A stretch of 6,684 nucleotides of DNA from an uncultured Bacilli bacterium (GTDB lineage: Bacteria > Bacillota_I > Bacilli_A > RFN20 > CAG-826), in NCBI GenBank assembly GCA_944358755.1, contig CALVRY010000127.1, positions 1-6,684 on the forward strand, written 5' to 3'. Shown here piece by piece: positions 1 to 6,684 of the stretch (its first letter is position 1; every line of letters starts with the position of its first letter). A model generated the notes under the pieces. That model was not told the DNA's origin, did no database searches, and worked only from the letters and a program-made list of their open reading frames with translations. The position numbers were made by a program, and so were the translations under genes.

Positions 1-2612
1 AGAGTCGTCATAACTTGAACTTTAACATCATATGTTACAGCTTGATCGCCTTCGTTATGAGCTCTAAATCCAAGTTTAATTGTACCATTTTTAATTTTTT
101 CGTTATTTCTTAACTCAATCTTAGCAAATTTATTGCCTTTATGGTCTTCTACTGTAGCGCCATATTCACCATTATCATCAGGAATTAAACCTTCAAGGTA
201 AACTTTACTATTAACTGCATCTTTTGCATTAACAATTCCTGCGCCTTGTTTACGTGGAGAATATGGAGCAACTTCAGGGATTGAGTTACCATTTTCATCC
301 GTCTCAGCATAAGTTGGATGGTAAATTGTTACAGGTGTTTTGTAATCATCATCTGTAACTGTTTCTTCTGGAGTTACACCAGTAACAATGTCATTTTCAC
401 TTTGATATTGATCAGCGGTAGACATTGTTCTCATTGTTGTTGTTCTTAAATAAGCGAAACGTTCTTCATCTGTCATTAAGCGATGTTCTTTATCCCACAT
501 TTCTTTTTGTTTTTGACCAACGAGTAAGGCACCAATACCAGTATAGTTTGGAGTTGCCATTGAAGTTCCATTTAAGTAACCAACTGCTGTTGGATCGAGT
601 TCATCAACTCTACCTTGTGAGTTTGCTTCACCTAAAACTGCGCCTCTAATTGATGTACCTGGAGCAGAAATTGTTGGGATAAGATCAAGTCTAGAAGTTG
701 CGCCTTCACTAGAGAAGTCACTTAATTGATTTGCATTTGGGTTTACTTCTTCTTGATCAGCAATTAATGTTGCAGCTCCAGCTGGAGTCTCGTAAGCAAC
801 AATATCACCTTGTGTTGTTGTATCTTCTGTTTTTTCTCTGACAGGAACAGATAAAGCATCTAAAATTGCTTCTCTATCTCTATATAAAACGAAGACAACT
901 GGAATTTCAGGAATTGAGTAATTTTGAGAAGCATCACCGCTTGCCCAGCTCATACCAAATGTAAATTCATAAGCTGTTGGGTCGTTATTGATAACGATTA
1001 ATCCTGCACAACCTGCATCTTGAGCAGCTGTTGCTTTATCAACGAATGAATTAGAACCTCTATCAACAACAGCGATTTTACCTTTAAAATAGTTTCTATC
1101 GCCAGTTGCTGTTTGAACAGCACTATAATCAGCAGCTGTTCCGTAGAAGTTTCCGGTTTCATTTTGAATACCAGCTGTGATAAGGCTTATAGTACCATCA
1201 GCATTCGTTTGAACGTTTTCAAGTAATTTTTCAAGATCTTGAGTAACGCCATCAGCACCATTTGTATAATCAACTTGGTCATCATAAGCAACAATGCTTT
1301 CTTTTCCACCAACTTTAAATTTAATACCTGTTTCATAGTATTGAGTTGGGTTTGTGCTACTAGCAACGATATTTGCTGTAGTTGAGTTAGAGTAACTTCC
1401 TAAAATACCAGTATCAACCGCTTCAGTTGACCAGTTTTTATAAACCCCCATTGAACTGAACATTGTTTTACCAGCGTTACCTGCTGCAATGTTACAGTTA
1501 ATGCCATCAGCTTCGAGTTTATTGATAACATCCATTGATGCAGATTTGTTTGTAAAATCATCAAGATCTGAACCAAGTGACATGTTGAGAGCATCAATTC
1601 CTAAAACGACACAATCTTCAAGCGCTTCAAGAATATCATCATCCATTGCGTAAACACCACCAACAGTGTTTGTATCTTGTGGAATTGACTCATAGAAAAC
1701 TTTCATTAATGCAAGTTGAGCATTTGGAGCAATGCCATCATATGTGCCATTTGCACCTGTAATCGAAGCAACGTGGTTCCCATGTTCACTCCAACGAGTT
1801 AAAACATCAAAATCATTGTTTTTATTTTCGCTACTTGCACCATAGTCATAATAGAATGGAATCTTTAAGTTGTAATAAAGCGATCCATCTGCTGCTTCGC
1901 CTTGATAATTAACATCTTTTGCTTGTTCATCTGTTAAATATTTAATAGGTTCAGCATTTAATTTATTTTCAACTTCTCTTAATTTAGTGTAGTTGAATCT
2001 AGCATAAGCCATATCTTGAGCATATCCTGCTTCATAATTTGCAAAATATGTATGTTCAAGATAATAACCTGTATCTAATATAGCAACGAAGCTTCCAGCT
2101 CCACCTGCATTATTTTCAATTTCAGTTACATGCATTGATTCAGCTGATGTATTTGAGTTGTCATCAACTGTTGTATCTCCTGCTTTAGCTGAATTATTTG
2201 CAAAAGGAATATATCCTTCTTCTTTTTGAGCTGCAGTTTGTTTTGCTGAAACTTCATCAAATCTATAGACTTGATTGACTGAAACTTGTCTAACGCCATC
2301 AATTGAAGAAATAACATCTTGATAAGCTTCGTTTGCTCTAATTTTAACAACGTTGATTGCATTATATGAATCAACAAGAGTATAGTTATCTCTTCCGATT
2401 AAAGAGTTGAGATTTGCAAAGAATTTTTCTTGAATGCTTTGAATTCCACTTTCACCAGAAGATCTAAGTGTTCCAGGAAGAGAAACTAAAAATTCAGTAT
2501 TTTGTGTTAATAATTCACTTGGAACATAGCCAACTTCTCCACTTGGAATACAAGCTAAAAAGCCAGCAGCTCCTAAAACTAATGCGGTTAAACCTAATTT
2601 ATTTTTCTTCAT
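1..2612 (-). CDS. S8 subtilase, lactocepin/C5a-peptidase-like, cell-surface protease (C-terminus beyond window)
   Basis: The frame is open from the ATG at 2612 to the left edge (870 codons) and is 3'-truncated by the window. It should be an exported serine endopeptidase that cuts extracellular proteins or peptides. Residues 1-21 form a signal peptide ending in FLAC, so Cys21 is a possible lipidation site. Residues about 38-119 resemble an I9 inhibitor propeptide. The catalytic residues are all visible: Asp180 in AILDTGY, His277 in HGNHVASI, oxyanion Asn379 in AAGNAG and Ser684 in GTSMATPN. A PA domain is inserted between Asn and Ser (core about 505-580, FKGKIAVVDRG...AGLIVINND), as in lactocepins and streptococcal C5a peptidase. 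From about 826 an Fn3-like beta domain begins. Asp-His spacing (97) and Asn-Ser spacing (305) are long for the family. The start is supported by AGGAGA eight bases upstream. It lies 18 bases after the lipoprotein gene and is probably co-transcribed with it. The family call is firm; the substrate is unknown. Confidence 0.93.
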   Translation of the reverse strand, partial: MKKNKLGLTALVLGAAGFLACIPSGEVGYVPSELLTQNTEFLVSLPGTLRSSGESGIQSIQEKFFANLNSLIGRDNYTLVDSYNAINVVKIRANEAYQDVISSIDGVRQVSVNQVYRFDEVSAKQTAAQKEEGYIPFANNSAKAGDTTVDDNSNTSAESMHVTEIENNAGGAGSFVAILDTGYYLEHTYFANYEAGYAQDMAYARFNYTKLREVENKLNAEPIKYLTDEQAKDVNYQGEAADGSLYYNLKIPFYYDYGASSENKNNDFDVLTRWSEHGNHVASITGANGTYDGIAPNAQLALMKVFYESIPQDTNTVGGVYAMDDDILEALEDCVVLGIDALNMSLGSDLDDFTNKSASMDVINKLEADGINCNIAAGNAGKTMFSSMGVYKNWSTEAVDTGILGSYSNSTTANIVASSTNPTQYYETGIKFKVGGKESIVAYDDQVDYTNGADGVTQDLEKLLENVQTNADGTISLITAGIQNETGNFYGTAADYSAVQTATGDRNYFKGKIAVVDRGSNSFVDKATAAQDAGCAGLIVINNDPTAYEFTFGMSWASGDASQNYSIPEIPVVFVLYRDREAILDALSVPVREKTEDTTTQGDIVAYETPAGAATLIADQEEVNPNANQLSDFSSEGATSRLDLIPTISAPGTSIRGAVLGEANSQGRVDELDPTAVGYLNGTSMATPNYTGIGALLVGQKQKEMWDKEHRLMTDEERFAYLRTTTMRTMSTADQYQSENDIVTGVTPEETVTDDDYKTPVTIYHPTYAETDENGNSIPEVAPYSPRKQGAGIVNAKDAVNSKVYLEGLIPDDNGEYGATVEDHKGNKFAKIELRNNEKIKNGTIKLGFRAHNEGDQAVTYDVKVQVMTT

Positions 2613-2620
2613 AAGTTTTC

Positions 2621-2629
2621 TCTCCTTTC
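2621..2629 (-). promoter_or_regulatory. Ribosome binding site of the S8 protease gene
   Basis: On the minus strand this reads GAAAGGAGA, with AGGAGA ending eight bases before the ATG at 2612. It is a near-perfect Shine-Dalgarno sequence and fixes the protease start. It begins immediately after the TAA of the upstream lipoprotein gene (2633-2631), which favours efficient translation of the second gene of a shared transcript. Confidence 0.9.
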
Positions 2630-2630
2630 A

Positions 2631-4940
2631 TTAGTTTGCTTGTGCAGCCAAAGCACTTGTAACTGCATCAAGTCCACTTTCAACCCAGTCGAGGCTTGTT
2701 TCACCAAAGTCAACGAAAGCCATAACGAATCCGCTTAAAGCAACAGCGTCCATATTCCAAAGTTCGATTGAGTCGAAGTTATCTGTTCTAAGATAATCAG
2801 CATCTGATTCATACTCTTTGTATGTTGCCATAATCCAAAGAGTCATATCTTCAGTTGTACCTGTACCAAGATAATTAATTAAATCAGTAAGTGCGTAATC
2901 ATCAAATGATTGGTAAGTTGCCATTGTTCCGTTTGTCATTTGTTGATTCTTACTAAATGTATATAAGTAACCTTGATCAGTTTCACTAGTTCCGAAGGTA
3001 GATTTCATACCTTCTGCAAGATAGCCTTTGATTTGGCCACTTTGCATTTGTCTATTTACATAAGAAGCAAATGTTTCACCTGTAGGAATATCAGTTGGAC
3101 TACCACTTGCTGTAAATGTATTTCCTTTTCCTTTAGTGAATTTTTGTACCTTTGTTTCTCCTACTTTTCCATAACCAACATTTGTTGCTGCATCGTATAC
3201 GTAGTCTTCATTGTAGTAAGCGTAAACTTGGCTATCATCAACACCAATATCACTACTATAAGCAACACGAGTATAGTTGTTAGCTCTAAATACTTTAGCA
3301 ACTGTTTCAACTTCTGGAAGAACAGTTCTAATTGGTTTTAAAGCACTAGGATTTGCAAGAGCTGCTTCAACTTCTGGTACGCTAGTTGTACCAATATTTC
3401 TAATAACAAGTTCAGTTTCACCATAACTTCCAAAATCAGCTCTCATTGTAAGTTCATTTTCTTCATTAAATGAGATTGTGAAACGATTCATAATTGTAAT
3501 AAGAGAACTTGACCATCCACAATAATCTAAGAAACTTGCAACGAGTGGATATTTTGCAGCGGTTTGTTCTCCCATATCATTATCGCCATCAACTTGTTCA
3601 ATACTAATTGTTAAGAATCTATCATTTAATGTATAAGTTGGGATATCTTCTAAGTTGAATAATGTAAATAATCTTGCAACTGAAGAAGCTTTGCCCCACC
3701 AAGAATCATAACCGGTTGCTACAACTCTACCTGGAACAACTGAACCCCATTCATCATAGCCATATTCCATGATGCCTTTTTCGTTTCCATCAACATAGGC
3801 CATATAGCCAACACGGGATTTTGGAGCTTCAGTATCATATTCAATTTCAGTTCCATTACTTACGTTTTGGTAATCAATTTCATCATAATAATTTTCAGTA
3901 TATCTTCTTAAATAATGGAAACCAGTTGTATCGCTTGTTGTTCCGACATTATTGAAAACTTCTGCTTCAAAATTTTTAGTTGTTTGAAGTGTTTTGATAA
4001 TGTCATATACACTTGTATCTTCTGTATAGACCATGATATTGAAACTTGTGCCTTCAACTGTTGAATCTGAAGCGCTAACTTGAATAGTTTTATTACCTTC
4101 AGTTCTCAAAATAGAACCATTACCAATTGATAAACTATATTGACCATTAACTAAATTTCTTCTTTCAGTAAGATCGCCATCAACATAAGTAAGTTGTTGA
4201 ACTTTCAATCCTTCTGAATCAAATTTAGCAGTTTTTTCACCATTTGGATTATTTTCTGGAGCTCTTAAGACATATGTTAATGTTGAAGGTTGGCTAGAAA
4301 TATAAAGTTTTTTAACTGTAATGTGGTCATCAACTGAAATCGCAAATGATGCAGATGCATATCCTGATTTTGAAACAGTAACAACCATATTACCTTTAGT
4401 TGATAATGTTGTTCCTTCAGCAAGTGAAATGTTTACATCAGTTAAAGCAAGCGATTCGCCTGTTGATGAATCTTTGACTCCATTGAAATATGTGAATGCA
4501 CTAACGGCCATTCCTTCATATGAGAAAGTTTCACCTACTTTATATGCTGTTTTTGTAGGTAAAGAAACAATTTCGAGTCTTTTTTCACCATCTCTATAAA
4601 TAGTCATATTTGCAGGTGAAGAGCAAACATTTGGATCTGCAACACTAGTTGCAGTAATTTGAACAGTACCTGCTTTTAAAAATGTAACAAGACCATTGTT
4701 ATCAACGGAAGCAACAGAAACATCATTACTTGACCAACTAACTCTTGTATCTTCAAAACCAATTACAATGGCACTAAGTTGAACTTTGTCGCCAATTTTT
4801 CCGTTTTTGGCACCTTGAACAACAACAGCTTGCGTAGTTGGTGTAGTTTGTTCTTCACCACATGAAGTTAAACTAGTTGTTCCAAGAGCAGTTAATGTAA
4901 GTAATGAAAAGGCAAGTAATGTAACTTTTCTTTTTTTCAT
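2631..4940 (-). CDS. Ig-like domain surface lipoprotein of unknown function
   Basis: This is a complete 769-residue protein. Residues 1-27 are a lipoprotein signal peptide: basic MKKRK, a hydrophobic stretch and a canonical lipobox LTSC with Cys27, so the mature protein should be lipid-anchored outside the membrane. A Thr-rich linker leads to a group 2 bacterial Ig-like domain (about 38-115; SWSSND, ASVDNNGLVTFLKAGTVQITA). A second Ig-like domain of group 3 style follows (about 121-204; YKVGETFSYEGMAV), then a third, more divergent one (about 210-305; FDSEGLKVQQLTYVDG). Residues 306-769 match no family I recognise. They are rich in Tyr, Asp and Thr, and the segment around 424-436 (LFTLFNLEDIPTY) resembles one in the neighbouring gene product. 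The start is set by GAAAGGAGA eight bases upstream of the ATG; the stop is TAA. The gene precedes the S8 protease by 18 bases. A role in adhesion, substrate binding or assisting the protease is only inference. Confidence 0.9.
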   Translation of the reverse strand: MKKRKVTLLAFSLLTLTALGTTSLTSCGEEQTTPTTQAVVVQGAKNGKIGDKVQLSAIVIGFEDTRVSWSSNDVSVASVDNNGLVTFLKAGTVQITATSVADPNVCSSPANMTIYRDGEKRLEIVSLPTKTAYKVGETFSYEGMAVSAFTYFNGVKDSSTGESLALTDVNISLAEGTTLSTKGNMVVTVSKSGYASASFAISVDDHITVKKLYISSQPSTLTYVLRAPENNPNGEKTAKFDSEGLKVQQLTYVDGDLTERRNLVNGQYSLSIGNGSILRTEGNKTIQVSASDSTVEGTSFNIMVYTEDTSVYDIIKTLQTTKNFEAEVFNNVGTTSDTTGFHYLRRYTENYYDEIDYQNVSNGTEIEYDTEAPKSRVGYMAYVDGNEKGIMEYGYDEWGSVVPGRVVATGYDSWWGKASSVARLFTLFNLEDIPTYTLNDRFLTISIEQVDGDNDMGEQTAAKYPLVASFLDYCGWSSSLITIMNRFTISFNEENELTMRADFGSYGETELVIRNIGTTSVPEVEAALANPSALKPIRTVLPEVETVAKVFRANNYTRVAYSSDIGVDDSQVYAYYNEDYVYDAATNVGYGKVGETKVQKFTKGKGNTFTASGSPTDIPTGETFASYVNRQMQSGQIKGYLAEGMKSTFGTSETDQGYLYTFSKNQQMTNGTMATYQSFDDYALTDLINYLGTGTTEDMTLWIMATYKEYESDADYLRTDNFDSIELWNMDAVALSGFVMAFVDFGETSLDWVESGLDAVTSALAAQAN

Positions 4941-4948
4941 CCTTATTT

Positions 4949-4957
4949 TCTCCTTTC
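4949..4957 (-). promoter_or_regulatory. Ribosome binding site of the Ig-like lipoprotein gene
   Basis: The minus strand reads GAAAGGAGA with eight bases between AGGAGA and the ATG at 4940. The motif and spacing are identical to those of the downstream protease gene, so both starts are well supported and the two proteins may be made at similar rates. Confidence 0.88.
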
Positions 4958-4979
4958 GTTTTTAATGTTTATAGACGCA

Positions 4980-5005
4980 CAAAGAACCGATTGCTCGGTT
5001 CTTTG
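4980..5005 (-). terminator. Hairpin after the right-hand gene, probable transcription terminator
   Basis: A perfect 11-bp inverted repeat (CAAAGAACCGA / TCGGTTCTTTG) surrounds a 4-base loop. It starts 17 bases after the TAA at 5025-5023, in the 82-base gap before the lipoprotein gene. Position and stem suggest a rho-independent terminator for the minus-strand gene. However, the minus-strand sequence after the stem (TGCGTCTATAAA) has no U run, while the plus-strand side is U-rich (ATTATTTTATTTG then six T). It could therefore be a leaky minus-strand terminator, an mRNA 3' stabiliser, or a plus-strand terminator that stops antisense transcription. Confidence 0.55.
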
Positions 5006-5022
5006 ATTATTTTATTTGTTTT

Positions 5023-6423
5023 TTAAGCAGCTGGTTCAGTAGTTTCACCAACTTTATCTAATACTGGGAAAACATTAGTATCCCAATATGTTTGTTCGAT
5101 TGAAGCATCAGATTCAGCTCTTAATATGTAATACAATCTTCCATCACGACTATCAGTTGCCCAATATGTGATTTCAGCACTCACTCCACTAGGTGCCTTA
5201 AGATTATCAGGGTCAAAATGAGCAACTAATGAAACTTCAACCTTAAATGGGGTAAGCCCTGATTGTTCAATATTGTATTGGAAGGCGTAGTCGATAGCAT
5301 TTAATGATTCTGTAAATTCAATATCGCTTCCATGAATACCAAATGTATAAGTATCTGTATATTCAATAATGTTTTTGCCATCATCATCGTAAACTGGTAA
5401 AGATTCTAATGAATCAAAAGTATAATATTTCCAGAAATCTTTACTAAGAAGTGGCATATCTGTCCATCTATATCCAAAATCATCGGTTGATGTAATATCT
5501 GGATCCGATTCAACACCGATATTAAATGCAGTTGCTTCACCTGTTGTTGGGTTAGCAGTAATTTCATATCTAAGTGCTCCAGAAGTTAAGTTATGAACTT
5601 CTCCATAATCATCTGTAAAAGTATAATCAGAGTCTAATATACCATGACCAAATACATTATAAGCACCACTTTCTAAATCAAAGAATCTTGCTTCAACTGA
5701 AGTTGGGGTAACGATATATGTACTCTTACTTGTTGTTGTGTAAGCAACTGTTTGAGCTCCACCAATTCCCTCTACTGCAGCTTGGAACAATGGATTTGTA
5801 TATGCTGAATCATAAGCGGTAAAATTACTTGGATCTTTAGCTGTAATGATGCTATCAATTTCAGCAATTTCAGCTCTTGTTTCTTGATCTAAAGTACCAA
5901 GGAATTCAGTTCCAGCCATCAATTGTTGTCCTTGAACGCTTACGAAGAAGATAATTTGTGCAACACTATTCGCATCATCAATAAATGTTACTTCAGCTGA
6001 AACTGGAAGAATATTAACTCCATCTAGAGATAATGAATCATATCCGTAAATTGAAGCTAAGAAATTACTAGCATCACTATTTAAGACATAGAACTCATAA
6101 CCACTATTTGTATAAACTTCAATACCTGTAGAATATTCAGGTAACCATTCATCTAAAGATGAAGTTGCGTTTGTTGCAGTTTTAATAAAATCTTTGAGAT
6201 CTGTTTGGTTTTTGTAATTTTTATAGACATTTCCAGCATCTCTAACTTCTAACGCTTCCTCGCCTCCGATTTCATATTGTCTAACGCCACTAGTTTCGTT
6301 TCTATAATACATTCCTGTTCTTAAATCGAAGTAGAAATCATCTGTTACGAAGTTACTAGTGTAAACATATCCTGAATCATCAGAATAAAGTCCCATATAA
6401 CCATTATCTGCTAAATCTTGCAT
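5023..6423 (-). CDS. Secreted Ig-domain family protein, C-terminal portion; unknown function
   Basis: The longest frame that starts with ATG here encodes 466 residues and stops at TAA. I do not recognise a named family for this part. It is rich in Asp, Tyr, Ser and Thr, has no cysteine and no membrane segment, and looks like an extracellular beta-rich region. The residue 333-345 segment (YYTFDSLESLPVY) aligns without gaps with residues 424-436 of the downstream lipoprotein, and similar aromatic/acidic patterns follow in both, suggesting distant paralogy. The ATG at 6423 is probably not the true start: there is no signal peptide, only a weak GGGGA 12 bases upstream, and the Ig-like coding sequence continues in frame upstream until a TAG at 6627-6625. 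No ATG, GTG or TTG occurs in frame between that TAG and 6423. The natural product is probably longer and begins outside the window, unless the TAG is real and the gene is broken. Confidence 0.75.
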   Translation of the reverse strand: MQDLADNGYMGLYSDDSGYVYTSNFVTDDFYFDLRTGMYYRNETSGVRQYEIGGEEALEVRDAGNVYKNYKNQTDLKDFIKTATNATSSLDEWLPEYSTGIEVYTNSGYEFYVLNSDASNFLASIYGYDSLSLDGVNILPVSAEVTFIDDANSVAQIIFFVSVQGQQLMAGTEFLGTLDQETRAEIAEIDSIITAKDPSNFTAYDSAYTNPLFQAAVEGIGGAQTVAYTTTSKSTYIVTPTSVEARFFDLESGAYNVFGHGILDSDYTFTDDYGEVHNLTSGALRYEITANPTTGEATAFNIGVESDPDITSTDDFGYRWTDMPLLSKDFWKYYTFDSLESLPVYDDDGKNIIEYTDTYTFGIHGSDIEFTESLNAIDYAFQYNIEQSGLTPFKVEVSLVAHFDPDNLKAPSGVSAEITYWATDSRDGRLYYILRAESDASIEQTYWDTNVFPVLDKVGETTEPAA

Positions 6424-6684
6424 GAAGTTTACAAATCCCCATGCTCTATTTTCAACAACGGCAATATCAAATGAGCCAGCTTCGTATGTTTGATCAACTG
6501 GATTTACATGAACTGTAACTGTTCCAACTTCTTCAAGTCTTGTTCCATTTGTTAAATCAATTGTATATTCTGTAGTACCAAGTTCATATCTATTGATTTC
6601 TTGACCATTGATGCTTTCAACGCCCTACACTTCCATACCTTCAGTTGAGAAGAAATCGCCTTGAACATATTCTGTTTTCTTATC
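6424..6684 (-). pseudogene. Upstream part of the same gene: Ig-like domain interrupted by in-frame TAG
   Basis: The frame of the 5023-6423 gene continues to the right edge as a recognisable group 3 bacterial Ig-like domain: EYVQGDFFSTEGMEV, then a stop, then GVESINGQEINRYELGTTEY and a GTVTVHVNPVD strand before the C-terminal region. The TAG at 6627-6625 falls directly after GMEV. The neighbouring lipoprotein continues at the same place (GMAVSAF and GLKVQQL). Nineteen sense codons lie upstream of the TAG within the window, so the frame and domain are intact on both sides. This is a single in-frame nonsense codon rather than a frameshift. It is either a true nonsense mutation, a base-call error, or a suppressed stop. 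The gene's start and presumed signal peptide lie beyond the window. Confidence 0.7.

Noticed and set aside
425..649. Plus-strand open frame of 74 codons opposite the protease Ser-motif region
   Set aside because: It overlaps the sequence encoding GTSMATPN on the other strand. Its Leu/Phe-rich composition is typical of an antisense shadow.
1400..1597. Minus-strand open frame of 65 codons in another frame of the protease gene
   Set aside because: It is nested in the catalytic domain coding sequence around the oxyanion Asn379, without its own ribosome binding site.
2126..2377. Minus-strand open frame of 83 codons in another frame of the protease gene
   Set aside because: It is nested in the propeptide region and is Gln/Leu/Lys-rich, an out-of-frame reading of real codons.
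2599..2631. Ten-codon frame starting at the ATG that overlaps the lipoprotein stop (TAATG) and running over the protease start
   Set aside because: The ATG has no ribosome binding site of its own. The strong AGGAGA lies downstream of it and is correctly spaced for the protease ATG at 2612.
2973..3341. Plus-strand open frame of 122 codons inside the lipoprotein gene
   Set aside because: It lies antisense to a well-supported gene with a signal peptide and Ig domains. Its product is a Ser/Cys/Ile-rich low-complexity string with no domain and no ribosome binding site.
4321..4599. Plus-strand open frame of 92 codons opposite the Ig-like domains
   Set aside because: It is the mirror of the coding frame of the lipoprotein. 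It has no recognisable motif or start signal.
4968..4973. TATAAA on the minus strand as a possible -10 box for the lipoprotein gene
   Set aside because: No -35-like hexamer is found at the right distance, which falls inside the hairpin stem. In AT-rich DNA a lone TATAAA is not enough.
1..6684. Alternative genetic code (TAG or TGA read as an amino acid)
   Set aside because: Trp residues are encoded by TGG, no in-frame TGA occurs, and only one in-frame TAG is present in about 2,100 codons. Systematic reassignment is unlikely from this window.

Overview
The window comes from an AT-rich bacterium. All three genes lie on the minus strand and are read from right to left. Two starts carry strong Bacillota-type ribosome binding sites (GAAAGGAGA). 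Tryptophan is encoded by TGG, and no in-frame TGA is read as sense, so this is not a Mycoplasma-type code. Lipoprotein signal peptides, bacterial Ig-like domains and a cell-envelope subtilase suggest a low-GC Bacillota-like organism, possibly a gut or environmental member of the Bacilli, Erysipelotrichia or Acholeplasma-like groups. The lineage is inferred from style, not identified.

Layout in transcription order (right to left): (1) 6684-5023 is the 3' part of a gene for a secreted protein with an Ig-like domain, interrupted by an in-frame TAG at 6627-6625. The only conventional start downstream of the TAG is the ATG at 6423, which has no convincing ribosome binding site. (2) 5022-4941 is a short intergenic region with a perfect 11-bp hairpin (4980-5005) and the ribosome binding site of the next gene. 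(3) 4940-2631 encodes a complete 769-residue lipoprotein with three N-terminal Ig-like domains and a C-terminal region of unknown function. (4) 2612-1 encodes the first 870 residues of a large S8 (subtilisin-family) protease of the lactocepin/C5a-peptidase type. It has a lipoprotein-like signal peptide, an I9-like propeptide, a complete catalytic tetrad, an inserted PA domain and the start of an Fn3-like domain, and it runs off the left edge.

The lipoprotein and protease genes are only 18 bases apart with matching ribosome binding sites, so they are probably co-transcribed. All three products appear to be exported. The C-terminal regions of genes 1 and 3 in this order share a recognisable segment and look distantly paralogous. 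The picture is a cell-surface locus of Ig-domain proteins next to an anchored protease. Whether the protease processes its neighbours, or the neighbours bind substrate for it, cannot be decided from the sequence. No RNA genes, mobile elements, CRISPR arrays or long non-coding stretches were seen.
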